The translations under genes were made by a program, and so were the position numbers. Under the pieces are notes generated by a model. It was given only the letters and a program-made list of their open reading frames with translations. It searched no databases and had not been told where the DNA came from. Shown here in pieces: positions 41,812 through 50,737 of a DNA stretch of 64,000 nucleotides (positions are counted from its first letter, which is position 1; each line of letters begins with the position of its first letter). The stretch comes from Xenorhabdus cabanillasii (GTDB lineage: Bacteria; Pseudomonadota; Gammaproteobacteria; Enterobacterales; Enterobacteriaceae). The stretch is from assembly GCF_003386665.1 (NCBI RefSeq), contig NZ_QTUB01000001.1, positions 744,001-808,000 on the forward strand. Reading direction: 5' to 3'.

Positions 41812-42468
41812 ATGAGTAAAGCAAAACTGAAATTTCGACTGCACAAGACGGCAATTATTTTAATATGTATAGCACTGCTGGTATTGCTGATGCAGGGTGT
41901 TTCCTATTTTAGCCGTTCACAGCAACAAGCTCATATGGATCAGTTTGAAAATTTAGCTAAGACGCTGGCAAAACAGGTTGCATTCAGTCTGTCTGATTAT
42001 ATGGATAACGGCAGCAAAGATCTTAATAATAAGAAGATCATGGACAATCTGAACTATTTGACTAACAAAAGCCGCATTCTGGATGCCAGTGTTTATCTGG
42101 AAAATGGAACACAGGTCGCACGAAGTGGTGAACTTGTCTCTGTTCGTGAGCGGTTATCTTTGGATGGTAAAAAAGCAGGCAGCTATTTTAACCAACAAAT
42201 TGTTGTTCCCATACCGGGTAAAAATAAACCCAAAGGTTTTCTCCGTTTGACGTTGGATACCCACAGATTAGCAACAGAAGCCAAGCAAGTAGATAACACG
42301 ACTAATTTGCTCAGGGTCATGCTGCTGTTAGCGTTGGCGATTGGGTTTATTCTTGCTCATAGCTTACTACAGCTTGCTCCCAGCCGCTGGCAGCAATCAC
42401 CTTATTTGCTGACCGCTAATACCAAATCATCGGACGGCGAAGACAGAGTAGACAATTCCACCCGCTAG
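41812..42468 (+). CDS. ytjB: YtjB/Smp family membrane protein
   Basis: The 218-residue protein starts MSKAKLKFRLHKTAIIL, after GGGGGTAGGA; the longer open frame from 41725 lacks a ribosome binding site. It has an N-terminal membrane helix (about 13-35), a periplasmic segment, and a second helix (about 168-186), the layout of E. coli Smp (YtjB). It is next to and divergent from serB, as in E. coli. The function is not established. Confidence 0.92.
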   Translation: MSKAKLKFRLHKTAIILICIALLVLLMQGVSYFSRSQQQAHMDQFENLAKTLAKQVAFSLSDYMDNGSKDLNNKKIMDNLNYLTNKSRILDASVYLENGTQVARSGELVSVRERLSLDGKKAGSYFNQQIVVPIPGKNKPKGFLRLTLDTHRLATEAKQVDNTTNLLRVMLLLALAIGFILAHSLLQLAPSRWQQSPYLLTANTKSSDGEDRVDNSTR

Positions 42469-42516
42469 CCGGGTTGAATACCAAAACAGAAAATAATTCG
42501 GGGTGAAGGGAATGGG

Positions 42517-42553
42517 GCCATCTGAGCAAAATGACTCAGGATGGCACTGTTTT
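42517..42553 (+). terminator. Terminator after ytjB
   Basis: GCCATCTGAG (42517-42526) pairs with CTCAGGATGGC (42535-42545) with one bulged base, followed by a T run at 42550-42554. Confidence 0.7.
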
Positions 42554-42855
42554 TAGTGATCATCGTAAAAATCCTTATCATCGTAATACAGCTTAAAGCA
42601 GATGGAATAGATCAGACAATGTAATAGTGCTGCTGCGATGGAGCCATAAAAAATGATGGAATGATGCGGAAGCTCCGAATGAACAAGAGGAGGATGCCCA
42701 AAACGGAAAACATACATATGAAAAGAGATAGCTAATATCGTTAGTATAATTCCGAAAACATTGTAATGGACATAGCTTGATAATAGGAACCGTTTTACTA
42801 TAAAGAAAAAAGGAATCAACATTAATAGAGAAATTATTATGTAAGTCATTATCAT
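42553..42855 (-). CDS. Small hydrophobic membrane protein, unknown function
   Basis: A 100-residue protein with three probable membrane helices (about 4-22, 32-50 and 68-88) and a charged, Asp-rich C-terminus (YYDDKDFYDDH). AGGAT lies five bases upstream of the ATG. I do not recognise the family. It is on the same strand as the DUF2007 gene upstream but 250 bp apart. Confidence 0.6.
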   Translation of the reverse strand: MIMTYIIISLLMLIPFFFIVKRFLLSSYVHYNVFGIILTILAISFHMYVFRFGHPPLVHSELPHHSIIFYGSIAAALLHCLIYSICFKLYYDDKDFYDDH

Positions 42856-43110
42856 TTATCCTGATATTATTTGGAATTTCACTATGAAAATATTTATGAC
42901 GATTATCACTATAAATAACATTTTCGCTGATCAGTTTATTTTTGCTGTTATTTAAAGTAATAAAGCAAGAGTAGACCGTGATTTGTATATAGATAGTAAA
43001 CATGGTTATTATTTATATTTCTTGTAAGTTTGATTAGTTTTTTAATTATTGGTGTAGCAGCGGATTATACAGGGATGTTTTATATTTAACTCAGTTTTGA
43101 TAACTGGTAA

Positions 43111-43494
43111 TTAAATTTTTAATGGTAATGCAATACCAATTATCAGAAATAATAATATAACCAAAAACGAGTTTGCTAATACAGAAAATGGACGTTTTGA
43201 TAGTGTTGAAACAGGAATTTCAAGGTCAGGCTTTTTTTCATCTAATAAATATTCGTTATCGTCAATCTTGGAAAGTATTTCTTCAGCACGTTTCCGGTCA
43301 GAACGATGTACCAGTAGTTTTACCCCGCCAAGCGCATGGGAATACATATAATTATTCCATACTACGCCTTCATCGATTATTCTTGCACGGATACCCTCAG
43401 ATAACATTCTGCCAAGGATAATATTAGCCTCTATAGGTGACATAAAATTAGCTAAGAATTGCATATGTCCTCTTTGCGGAGATATGTTCCACAT
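43111..43494 (-). CDS. DUF2007 domain-containing protein with C-terminal membrane anchor
   Basis: The 127-residue protein has a DUF2007-type domain (PIEANIILGRMLSEGIRARIID ... YSHALGGVKLLVHRSDRKRAEEIL split here for length), about residues 20-75, and one C-terminal membrane helix (SVLANSFLVILLFLIIGIAL). DUF2007 proteins are described as putative signal-transducing proteins. ATG at 43494 follows GAGAGGT; GTG at 43500 is the alternative. Function unknown. Confidence 0.75.
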   Translation of the reverse strand: MWNISPQRGHMQFLANFMSPIEANIILGRMLSEGIRARIIDEGVVWNNYMYSHALGGVKLLVHRSDRKRAEEILSKIDDNEYLLDEKKPDLEIPVSTLSKRPFSVLANSFLVILLFLIIGIALPLKI

Positions 43495-43679
43495 AAGCAC
43501 CTCTCAATATCATATGGTTTATCACTTAGATAACTTATCAATAAATCTACTGAGTATAGTTAAAGTATAATTTAATATCGGATACAAACACTAACTTATA
43601 CAAATAGATTTAAAACCGTAGTTTAAGAAACGAAAACCTATTACAAAAAGTCATTAATAAAAAACTTTTCATTTAAACT

Positions 43680-43710
43680 GCCTGAACTCTGTAGGGAGTA
43701 GAATTCAGGC
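43680..43710. terminator. Hairpin downstream of dkgA
   Basis: GCCTGAACTCT (43680-43690) pairs with AGAATTCAGGC (43700-43710) with one mismatch and a 9-nt loop, about 50 bp after the dkgA stop. The T run (TTTTT) is on the plus-strand side; on the minus strand only GTTT follows, so its direction is uncertain. Confidence 0.6.
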
Positions 43711-43760
43711 ATGATTTTTCAGTTTATTGTGATAGATTATCATTAAGTTTTATATGAATT

Positions 43761-44606
43761 CTATCCTAAATTGAGCACAGTCAGATTATAAGAATCGGGA
43801 TTGGGGCCGAGACGTTTACCTATATCCAACCCTGCCATGGTAGCCAGATCTTCTTTCTCTAATTTGAAATCAAAAACGGCAAAATTTTCTTTAATACGGT
43901 GAGGTGTTACTGATTTGGGAATAACAATCATGCCAGAATCAAGATGCCAGCGAATAACAATTTGAGCCGGTGTTTTTTCGTATTTAGCAGCCAGTCTTTC
44001 AACAATTGGGTGATCAAAAACGCCTTTTCCACCGCGAGACAATGGGCTCCAGGATTCAGTTGTAATATGGTGGGTAGCATTCCATGAATGAAGTTGTCGC
44101 TGTTGCATCAGTGGATGCAGTTCGATTTGATTGATTACAGGTGCGACACCTGTTTCTGATATTAATTTCTGTAAATGTTCAATGTGAAAATTACATACAC
44201 CAATACTGCGCACCAGTCCCGATTCTTTCAACCCAATGAATTGTTTCCATATTTCAACATACTTATCTTGCAGGGGCACGGGCCAGTGAATTAGGTAGAG
44301 ATCGACGTAATCCAGTTTTAGCCGATCCAGGCTTTCTTGCAATGCAATTTGTGCATCCTGATGGCGATCATTCCACAGTTTGGTTGTGATAAAAATCTCT
44401 TCGCGTGGAATATTGCTTTCTTGTAATGCTTTCCCTACGCCTTTTTCATTGTGATAAATTGCCGCAGTGTCAATAGAACGATAGCCTACTTCCAATGCGG
44501 TGTGGATAGCGTTAACAACCTGCTCATTACTCGCTTGCCAAACCCCAAGCCCTAATTGTGGCATGAGGTTTCCATCTGCGAGTTTAATTATTGTCTGCTG
44601 ACCCAT
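43761..44606 (-). CDS. dkgA: Aldo/keto reductase, 2,5-diketo-D-gluconate reductase A
   Basis: The 281-residue AKR protein has the family signatures GYRSIDTAAIYHNEKGVG (active-site Asp and Tyr), IHWPVP (His), and IPKSVTPHRIKENFAVFDF for the NADPH site. The DkgA class reduces methylglyoxal and 2,5-diketogluconate. The start MGQQTIIKLADG at 44606 has a GGAGGT ribosome binding site; 28 extra codons upstream are open but overlap an unrelated remnant. It lies near yghB and metC as in E. coli, but yqhC and yqhD are missing. Confidence 0.93.
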   Translation of the reverse strand: MGQQTIIKLADGNLMPQLGLGVWQASNEQVVNAIHTALEVGYRSIDTAAIYHNEKGVGKALQESNIPREEIFITTKLWNDRHQDAQIALQESLDRLKLDYVDLYLIHWPVPLQDKYVEIWKQFIGLKESGLVRSIGVCNFHIEHLQKLISETGVAPVINQIELHPLMQQRQLHSWNATHHITTESWSPLSRGGKGVFDHPIVERLAAKYEKTPAQIVIRWHLDSGMIVIPKSVTPHRIKENFAVFDFKLEKEDLATMAGLDIGKRLGPNPDSYNLTVLNLG

Positions 44607-44631
44607 TTTTACCTCCTTCAGATTTGGCATA

Positions 44632-44990
44632 TCAGATGGACGCTTCGTAAATTCGCTTACTGGCAGCAAGCGTAATATCCTGGTGTTCACCTAACACAAT
44701 CAAACCTTGCTGTTTTAGTTTTCTGAGCATACTCGGTATTGGACTGCCATCAAGCTGAAATATCCGAATACGTTCAGCATATTGCAGGAGTTTTTTACGT
44801 TTGGCATCCTATTTTTCTTGCAGTAACAGAGTCCACTCTATTCAAGGTTACTTAATTTTTCTGTCAAAACTTGGTCAGAATTCAAATCATTGACAATCAT
44901 GATACCTGTCGGAGCGGACTCTAATTGTTTAACTTTTAGGATTGATGAGTTAATAACCAGAGAAAGCAAAGAGTTTTGCAATAGCGGTGA
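44632..44990 (-). pseudogene. Degraded gene remnant between yghB and dkgA
   Basis: Two open stretches in different frames suggest a decayed gene: SILKVKQLESAPTGIMIVND ending in a stop near 44848, and, after an internal TAG, DAKRKKLLQYAERIRIFQLD ... LAASKRIYEASI ending at 44632. I do not recognise the family. In E. coli this interval holds yqhC and yqhD, but the remnant does not look like either. Confidence 0.4.
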
Positions 44991-45003
44991 ATAACCAATA
45001 TAT

Positions 45004-45675
45004 TCATTTACGTTTTCTTGATGACGCTTGTTTGTGACGCCAATACATCAATAAAGATGCGATAAGACCGCTGATCAACAAAATGACAGGCAAGATCATC
45101 AAAATATTCATGACCAAATCCTGATGCGCTTTGATGAAGGGGATTTGATTCAAGATATAGCCAAAACTCACGATTATGATGACCCATAAGAAGCCACTTA
45201 ACCAATTAAAAAATTGAAAGCGTTTATTATTCAGTCCAGAAATACCTGCAAAAGTTGGCAGGAGAGTACGGACAAAGGCGAGAAAACGCCCGATGAGCAA
45301 CGCCGCCAGGCCATGTTTGGCAAATAAGGTATTGGCACGTTGGCGATACTGTAGAGGAAGTTGAGCCAACCAGTTCTTGACGATCCGGGTATGACCTAAC
45401 CAACGTCCTTGCAAATAACCTAACCAACATCCGAGACTTGCTGCAATAGTCAGTAAAATGATGGTTGGAAAGAACCCCATAACACCTTTAGCTATTAACG
45501 CACCAGCAAGGACCAGAAGAGTATCACCGGGCAAAAATGCGGCGGGTAACAAACCGTTTTCTAACACCAGCGTGACAAAGATGACACCATAAATAATCCA
45601 GATGACATCGGGATTGGCGAGTTGGGTAAAATCATGCTGCCAAAGTGCATGCACGATCCCGCTTAACGTTTCCAT
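45004..45675 (-). CDS. yghB: DedA-family inner membrane protein YghB
   Basis: The 223-residue protein has the DedA features: [32 protein letters not shown] and [19 protein letters not shown] with the essential Arg residues, and four or more membrane helices. E. coli YghB and YqjA are redundant DedA proteins needed for proton-motive-force homeostasis, cell division and Tat export. It lies next to metC, as in E. coli. Confidence 0.95.
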   Translation of the reverse strand: METLSGIVHALWQHDFTQLANPDVIWIIYGVIFVTLVLENGLLPAAFLPGDTLLVLAGALIAKGVMGFFPTIILLTIAASLGCWLGYLQGRWLGHTRIVKNWLAQLPLQYRQRANTLFAKHGLAALLIGRFLAFVRTLLPTFAGISGLNNKRFQFFNWLSGFLWVIIIVSFGYILNQIPFIKAHQDLVMNILMILPVILLISGLIASLLMYWRHKQASSRKRK

Positions 45676-45908
45676 TATTTATCCTGTAATTTTTACACGA
45701 TACTTTTACACAACAGTTTTTGAACAATAGCTTTTGAACAACAACAAAAAGTATCAAATAAGCACATGTGTCCCAGTGTACCGCAAAATTGCCGCAGGCG
45801 AGTTGATTTGAAGAGAATCAATGGAAGATAAGGAAAGAAAACAGTGGCCATCTGTAGTGGGAAGATAGCCATTCAGGGGCACGATCATTATGTATTTAGT
45901 TATTTATG

Positions 45909-47105
45909 TTAACGCACAGCAATGCGGGTAAAAGCGGCATCCAAGTCAGCAATCAGATCCTGGGGATTTTCGAGTCCGATATGTACACGGATTAATGTTC
46001 TTGTTTTTTTAGGGAAATGATAGTTGCGTAAAGTCGCGAGTGATTCAGGTGATATGCCCAAAATTAACGATTCAAATCCTCCCCAGGAAAACGCCATTTT
46101 AAAATGTTGTAAATTATCAAGATAATCAGAAAGCTGAGTGGGAGTCAGGTTAATATTCAGGAGGAAAGAGAACAACCCGCTGGAGCCGGTGAAGTCACGT
46201 TGAAAGTAGTGATGTCCGGGACAAGAAGGTAGAGCGGGGTGATAAACCTCAGCGACTTCAGGCCGTTGGGATAGCCATTTAGCAATTTCAAGACTGCTTT
46301 CTTCATGTTGTTTTAAGCGGACAGCCAGCGTATGTAATCCACGGGTTGCGGAATAAACTGTATCGGGGTCGGCAATTTGTCCCATCAGATAAGAATTTTC
46401 CCGCAATTGATCCCAACAGCGCTTATTGGCGACAGCCGTGCCCAACATGCCATCCGAATGGCCGATGATATATTTTGTGGCGGATTGAATAGAAATATCG
46501 ACGCCAAAATCCAGTGCCTTGAAGAGAATACCGGCAGCCCATGTATTATCGAGCATAATGACAATTTCAGGATTAATCTGCCGGGCAGCCTGCACGATAG
46601 CAGGGACATCCTGAACCTCCATCGTGAGGGAACCGGGGGATTCCAGAAAGATGACCTTTGTATTTGGTTGAATAAGTGTGGCAATCTCTTTTCCGATCAT
46701 TGGGTCAAAGTAATTTGTGGAAATATTCAGCTTCTTGAGAACATGATTGCAAAACTCTTGTGTAGGCTCATAGGCTGTCCCTGCTACTAAAATATGATCA
46801 CCTGTCTCTACAAATGACAGAATGCTGTTGGTAATAGCGGCTGTACCGGATGGATACAGGGCACACCCCACGCCACCTTCCAGCTCTGCCATTGCTTCCT
46901 GAAAAGCAAAATGCGTTAATGTGCCACGACGCCCATAGAATAGTTCACCGTTAGCACGGTGTTTTATGGCATATCTCAGATCTTCAACCGTTTTGAAAAT
47001 GACGGATGAAGTTCGTTGGATAATAGGGTTGACAGCATTAAGCGTGAATTTATGCTTTCTTCCGACATCAACCAGTCTGGTCTCCAGTTTCTTTTCTTCT
47101 GCCAT
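45909..47105 (-). CDS. metC: Cystathionine beta-lyase
   Basis: The 398-residue Cys/Met-metabolism PLP enzyme has the substrate-site [13 protein letters not shown], the PLP Asp in MLDNTWAAG, and the PLP lysine in [11 protein letters not shown]. It splits cystathionine to homocysteine, pyruvate and ammonia in methionine synthesis. It is divergent from exbB with a 407-bp gap, the order seen in E. coli. I did not find a clear MetJ box array in that gap. Confidence 0.96.
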   Translation of the reverse strand: MAEEKKLETRLVDVGRKHKFTLNAVNPIIQRTSSVIFKTVEDLRYAIKHRANGELFYGRRGTLTHFAFQEAMAELEGGVGCALYPSGTAAITNSILSFVETGDHILVAGTAYEPTQEFCNHVLKKLNISTNYFDPMIGKEIATLIQPNTKVIFLESPGSLTMEVQDVPAIVQAARQINPEIVIMLDNTWAAGILFKALDFGVDISIQSATKYIIGHSDGMLGTAVANKRCWDQLRENSYLMGQIADPDTVYSATRGLHTLAVRLKQHEESSLEIAKWLSQRPEVAEVYHPALPSCPGHHYFQRDFTGSSGLFSFLLNINLTPTQLSDYLDNLQHFKMAFSWGGFESLILGISPESLATLRNYHFPKKTRTLIRVHIGLENPQDLIADLDAAFTRIAVR

Positions 47106-47217
47106 ATAATTTTCCCCTCAATTAACGTTGATTACTCAAATAATCATTGCAAGTTAAAAGATTTGTCACGTTTTTTACAAAGGGATTCTTGCAACTTGAC
47201 GAAAATTCAAGGTGATC

Positions 47218-47266
47218 GGTGATAGTGAAAAGGAGGGTGATAGTGAAAAGGAGGGTGGTAGTGAAA
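47218..47266 (+). repeat. 18-bp tandem repeat in the metC-exbB gap
   Basis: GGTGATAGTGAAAAGGAG occurs at 47218-47235 and exactly again at 47236-47253, followed by a partial third unit GGTGGTAGTGAAA (47254-47266). It may have arisen by slippage and could vary between strains. Confidence 0.9.
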
Positions 47267-47299
47267 TCGCGCCTTTTCATTACCACTTTTTTATTAAAT

Positions 47300-47318
47300 A
47301 GTAATGATAATTACTATC
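47300..47318. promoter_or_regulatory. Fur box upstream of exbB
   Basis: AGTAATGATAATTACTATC matches the 19-bp Fur consensus GATAATGATAATCATTATC at 15 positions and is nearly palindromic. exbB and exbD are iron-regulated by Fur in related bacteria. The site is about 195 bp before the exbB start codon. Confidence 0.8.
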
Positions 47319-47512
47319 AAATCGCTCAATGTCTGATATCATTTGGAATGGACTTTTCCCTCACGTGATGAAAAGCATGAAATAGGGTTAAACGGAACCT
47401 TATCAGTTGGAAAAGCGAGCTCTGGCTCAGGATATATTAGGATTAGCAAGATGAGTAAACGCGATTCATTGCTAAGTAACAGAATCTATAAAAAAGAGAG
47501 TAAGGCTAACTG

Positions 47513-48550
47513 ATGCGTAATTTGACAGCTTCTATTCTATTGGCACTCGGGTTAACAGGTTCAGCGTGGGCTAATACCGCACCAGCTAATACCGTACCAG
47601 CTCATACCGTACCAACAACAGCGGCTGCTGCGCCAGAAAATCAGGCTGCCCCTCAGCCGGCAACATCGGTATCTTCTGCGGCTGCGCAAGCAGAGGCGGC
47701 GAAAGCAGATACACCGCAAGGCGAAGCTCAGAAAACGGATGCGTCAGCGACGGCTGAACAGCAAACAGTAACTACCGAGGTAACTGAAATAACAGAAACA
47801 GACGCAGCGGAATCAACGGTTGTGGAAGGTTCTGAAAACTTATCCAGTGGTTTTGCAACAGATCTGTCCGTTTGGGGGATGTATCAGAATGCGGATGTCG
47901 TGGTAAAAAGCGTCATGGTAGGTTTGGTGATTGCTTCTGTTATTACATGGGCACTTTTCTTCTCCAAAGGAAGCGAATTATTCATGGCTCGTCGCCGTTT
48001 ACGCAGAGAGCAACTGGCATTGGCAGACACTGCTAATCTGGATGCAGCCGTGAAAATTGCCGCTGATTTCGGTAAGAATAGTATCAGCCGCCTGTTATTG
48101 AACGAAGCACAGTCTGAACGCAACTTATCTGCTGAAAGCATTGATAAAGATGGAACCAAAGAGCGTACCTCATTCCGCATGGAGCGTGCTGTTGCGGCAA
48201 TCAGCCGTCATATGGGGCGTGGAAACGGTTATCTGGCGACTATCGGCGCGATTTCACCGTTTGTCGGCCTGTTTGGTACTGTCTGGGGGATCATGAACAG
48301 CTTCATTGGTATCGCACATTCACAAACTACTAACCTGGCGGTTGTTGCTCCGGGTATTGCAGAAGCACTCTTGGCGACAGCCTTGGGTCTGGTCGCTGCA
48401 ATTCCGGCGGTAGTTATCTATAACGTTTTTGCCCGTGTGATTTCATCATACCGTGGGCAAGTGGGCGATATGGCAGCACAGGCAATTCTGTTGCTTGGCC
48501 GTGATCTTGATTTGGCTGACAGAGAAACTGAGAAAGCAGAAGCAAGGTAA
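47513..48550 (+). CDS. exbB: TonB-system energiser ExbB with extended N-terminus
   Basis: The 345-residue protein has a signal peptide (MRNLTASILLALGLTGSAWA), then an Ala/Pro/Thr-rich low-complexity stretch to about residue 110 with short NT-x-P-A repeats, and then the ExbB core with three membrane helices and the conserved GLFGTVWGIMNSF and EALLATALGLVAAIPAVV segments. E. coli ExbB is 244 residues, so about 100 residues are extra, as in some other gamma-proteobacteria. With ExbD it uses the proton motive force to drive TonB. A Fur box lies upstream. Confidence 0.95.
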   Translation: MRNLTASILLALGLTGSAWANTAPANTVPAHTVPTTAAAAPENQAAPQPATSVSSAAAQAEAAKADTPQGEAQKTDASATAEQQTVTTEVTEITETDAAESTVVEGSENLSSGFATDLSVWGMYQNADVVVKSVMVGLVIASVITWALFFSKGSELFMARRRLRREQLALADTANLDAAVKIAADFGKNSISRLLLNEAQSERNLSAESIDKDGTKERTSFRMERAVAAISRHMGRGNGYLATIGAISPFVGLFGTVWGIMNSFIGIAHSQTTNLAVVAPGIAEALLATALGLVAAIPAVVIYNVFARVISSYRGQVGDMAAQAILLLGRDLDLADRETEKAEAR

Positions 48551-48556
48551 TCAATT

Positions 48557-48982
48557 ATGGCAATACGTCTTAATGAGAATTTGGACGATAACGGTGAATT
48601 ACACGAGATTAACGTCACACCATTTATTGATGTGATGTTGGTACTGTTGATCATCTTCATGGTGGCAGCACCACTGGCGACCGTCGATATCAAAGTCGAT
48701 TTACCTGCATCATCAGCCAAACCACAACCGCGACCAGAGAAACCGGTCTTTCTGACGGTGAAAGCTGATCAGCAGCTATATGTCGGTGATCAGTTGGTTG
48801 ACCATAGTACGCTCTCTTCGGTACTGGATCAAACAACCCAATCTAATAAAGAAACCACGATTTTCTTCCAGGCGGATAAAACCGTAGATTATGAAACGTT
48901 AATGAGCGTGATGGATTCTCTGCGCAAGGCTGGCTACCTGAAAGTGGGTCTGGTTGGCATGGAAGCGGTAGAGGCCAAATAA
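48557..48982 (+). CDS. exbD: TonB-system protein ExbD
   Basis: The 141-residue protein has one N-terminal membrane helix with the essential Asp in NVTPFIDVMLVLLIIFMV and a periplasmic C-terminal domain. It starts 6 bp after exbB, so the two form an operon. Length equals E. coli ExbD. A terminator follows at 49014-49060. Confidence 0.97.
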   Translation: MAIRLNENLDDNGELHEINVTPFIDVMLVLLIIFMVAAPLATVDIKVDLPASSAKPQPRPEKPVFLTVKADQQLYVGDQLVDHSTLSSVLDQTTQSNKETTIFFQADKTVDYETLMSVMDSLRKAGYLKVGLVGMEAVEAK

Positions 48983-49013
48983 TCTGATCAGTGGTTAATC
49001 CAATCTGAATAAT

Positions 49014-49060
49014 AAAAACTGCCCGAATAGTTAACCAGAATAGTTAAATCGGGTAGTTTT
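49014..49060 (+). terminator. Terminator after exbD
   Basis: AAAACTGCCCGA (49015-49026) pairs with TCGGGTAGTTTT (49049-49060) with one G-U pair and a 22-nt loop. It is part of a 58-bp direct repeat whose second copy is at 50371-50428. Confidence 0.75.
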
Positions 49061-49071
49061 AATCAAAATTG
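49014..49071. repeat. 58-bp direct repeat, left copy (exbD terminator region)
   Basis: This segment and 50371-50428 match at 52 of 58 positions in the same orientation, 1357 bp apart, and bracket a hypothetical gene and two gene remnants. Both contain GAATAGTTAACCAGAATA unchanged. Confidence 0.85.
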
Positions 49072-49240
49072 AGTCATGGCGTTCATTTATTGATAATGTT
49101 AAATGTTTAAATAATACCCAATGACTTTATCATGCATTTCAATGAATTTTAGACTCGCGCAGTGGTTAGCGGTGTCTGTGTTATTTCTGACCAAGTCTGT
49201 ATATACTATGCTTATAAACTGTCCAATATGAGGGAACATT

Positions 49241-49882
49241 ATGGAAAATATGTCATTAGCACAGGCTCACAAGAAAATGCCAAGACTAATCTCTGATGCG
49301 GATTTCAACAAAAAATTAAAAATGCCTTCTAAAAATATTGCTCATACAAAACAGTTCATTGAAGAAGGCGTGGCTGATTATGTTTTGCCGGGGTTTGCCG
49401 TTCAGCATGGCTATCGTCTGGTTAAGCCTCTAAAAAAAGACCAATACCGCCTTATCGCCACGGGTGATGAGCCTGAAACAGTTTACCTCGTTGAGTTAAG
49501 ATTCCGTAAAGACATTGTTTTTAACAAAACAACCTGTACTCAAATAAAAGTCTGGCGTAGCACCTCCATTGAGCATAAAGGTGCTGTTAATGATCTGCCG
49601 AGAACATTCTTTTTCAATCTATTAGAGCAGCATAACATTGTGGTTACTGACGAGGAACAAACCGGAGACGGCAGGCGTTTTTGGGAAACCATGCTCTCAT
49701 GGGCATTTGGTACAGGGTTCCATGTTTATGCCTCTGATGGTCCACAAATGGACAGTCCGCTAACCGCAATTGCAAATATGAGAGAGTTTCACGAAGAATG
49801 GGGTGATTTTTATTGGGGGGAAGATCCCGACGTTCACACTCACCGTTTAGTTGTTATTAGCAAGGCGCTGTTATCACAGTAA
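49241..49882 (+). CDS. Hypothetical protein
   Basis: The 213-residue protein (MENMSLAQAHKKMPRLISDA...) has no signal peptide or membrane helix. It is basic near the N-terminus and rich in aromatic residues at the C-terminus (WAFGTGFHVYASDG, EEWGDFYWGEDPDVHTHR). I do not recognise a domain. GAGGGAA precedes the start, and TATACTATG about 45 bp upstream may be part of a promoter. It lies alone in a pocket bounded by the duplicated exbD terminator and beside IS1634 and DUF4265 remnants, so it is probably acquired. Confidence 0.7.
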   Translation: MENMSLAQAHKKMPRLISDADFNKKLKMPSKNIAHTKQFIEEGVADYVLPGFAVQHGYRLVKPLKKDQYRLIATGDEPETVYLVELRFRKDIVFNKTTCTQIKVWRSTSIEHKGAVNDLPRTFFFNLLEQHNIVVTDEEQTGDGRRFWETMLSWAFGTGFHVYASDGPQMDSPLTAIANMREFHEEWGDFYWGEDPDVHTHRLVVISKALLSQ

Positions 49883-49937
49883 CTTTTGTGTTTAGAAAGT
49901 TGTTTCACGAGGCCTTCACTGCTCAAAATGTACCAGC

Positions 49938-50097
49938 TTAGACAACGTCATCTGACAGTTTAGAACGATAATTACGGCTATAACCAACCGCGAACAAGGA
50001 AAATGCGCTTCATTTCGTCATCGTCGGGTAGTTTATATTCACCATCCACGTGGAAACTCGTGATATCCAGATTAAACAAAGACTCACATTCAGACAT
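49938..50097 (-). pseudogene. IS1634-family transposase remnant
   Basis: The minus-strand reading MSECESLFNLDITSFHVDGE, then YKLPDDDEMKRIFLVRG, and after a one-base shift GYSRNYRSKLSD, resembles the segment LDTTSFHVDG...HLTKGYSRDHRPDLNQ of IS1634-type (DUF4277-linked) transposases. Only about 50 codons remain. Confidence 0.6.
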
Positions 50098-50108
50098 TCT
50101 TTGAGTAT

Positions 50109-50365
50109 CTAATCGGTATGTTGTAAACATGCATCTTCATAGTCAAGTATTTCACTGTTTGACAGACTAGATAAATATTCATCTATGATCTTGAAAGAAA
50201 TATTTGGTGCAATATCAATAGAGAAATACGTTGATGTAAATGAAGAGGACGTCACTGCACCAAATTCTTGTACTTTTCTAATAACATCATTCAGATTGCT
50301 CTTATCGTATTAATCCAGCTTCGTCCTTTATTCAAAGTATGGATTTTAAAACCACGCTCCTTACC
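50109..50365 (-). pseudogene. DUF4265-like gene remnant
   Basis: The minus-strand frame reads RKVQEFGAVTSSSFTSTYFS, IDIAPNISFKIIDEYLSS and ends YEDACLQHTD at 50109. This looks like the C-terminal half of DUF4265 proteins. Upstream in a shifted frame ERGFKIHTLNKGRSWINTIR may be the preceding part. No start codon is left. Confidence 0.5.
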
Positions 50366-50370
50366 CTGTT

Positions 50371-50428
50371 AAAAACTGCCAGAATAGTTAACCAGAATAA
50401 TTAAACCGGTCAGTTTTAATCAAAATCG
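50371..50428. repeat. 58-bp direct repeat, right copy
   Basis: About 90% identical to 49014-49071. The hairpin arms here have diverged (CCGGTCAGTTTT against AAAAACTGCC) so it is a weaker terminator. It marks the right limit of the small accessory pocket after exbD. From 50429 to 50737 the DNA is AT-rich without a gene. Confidence 0.85.
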
Positions 50429-50737
50429 CTCTTTCTGCCTTATCAATTAATAGGTGCGTTATATTTATTAAGAGGAAGTGATTATCATATCGTTTGATAT
50501 TGGTTTTATATTTTTATTCTTACACCTGTCAGGATTAATTGTAATTGTTTTGTCCGAATTTTTAATAGGATGATTTTTTATTTAGCACGTGTTTTTTATC
50601 ATGATATTATTAGCGTCTCTCGTTAAATTACAGAGAGATAATAGTATAACTGTAGTTGCTCCATTTTTATTTCTTGTGTTGATATTTTAATACGAAATCT
50701 ATTTAGGTCAGTATTCTTATTTATCCAAGGAGAAGAT

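Larger units (their letters stand above)
47106..47512. other. metC-exbB divergent control region
   Basis: This 407-bp gap holds an 18-bp tandem repeat (47218-47266) and a Fur box (47300-47318). No gene is seen. The Fur box is closer to exbB and the repeat lies on the metC side of it. Confidence 0.6.
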
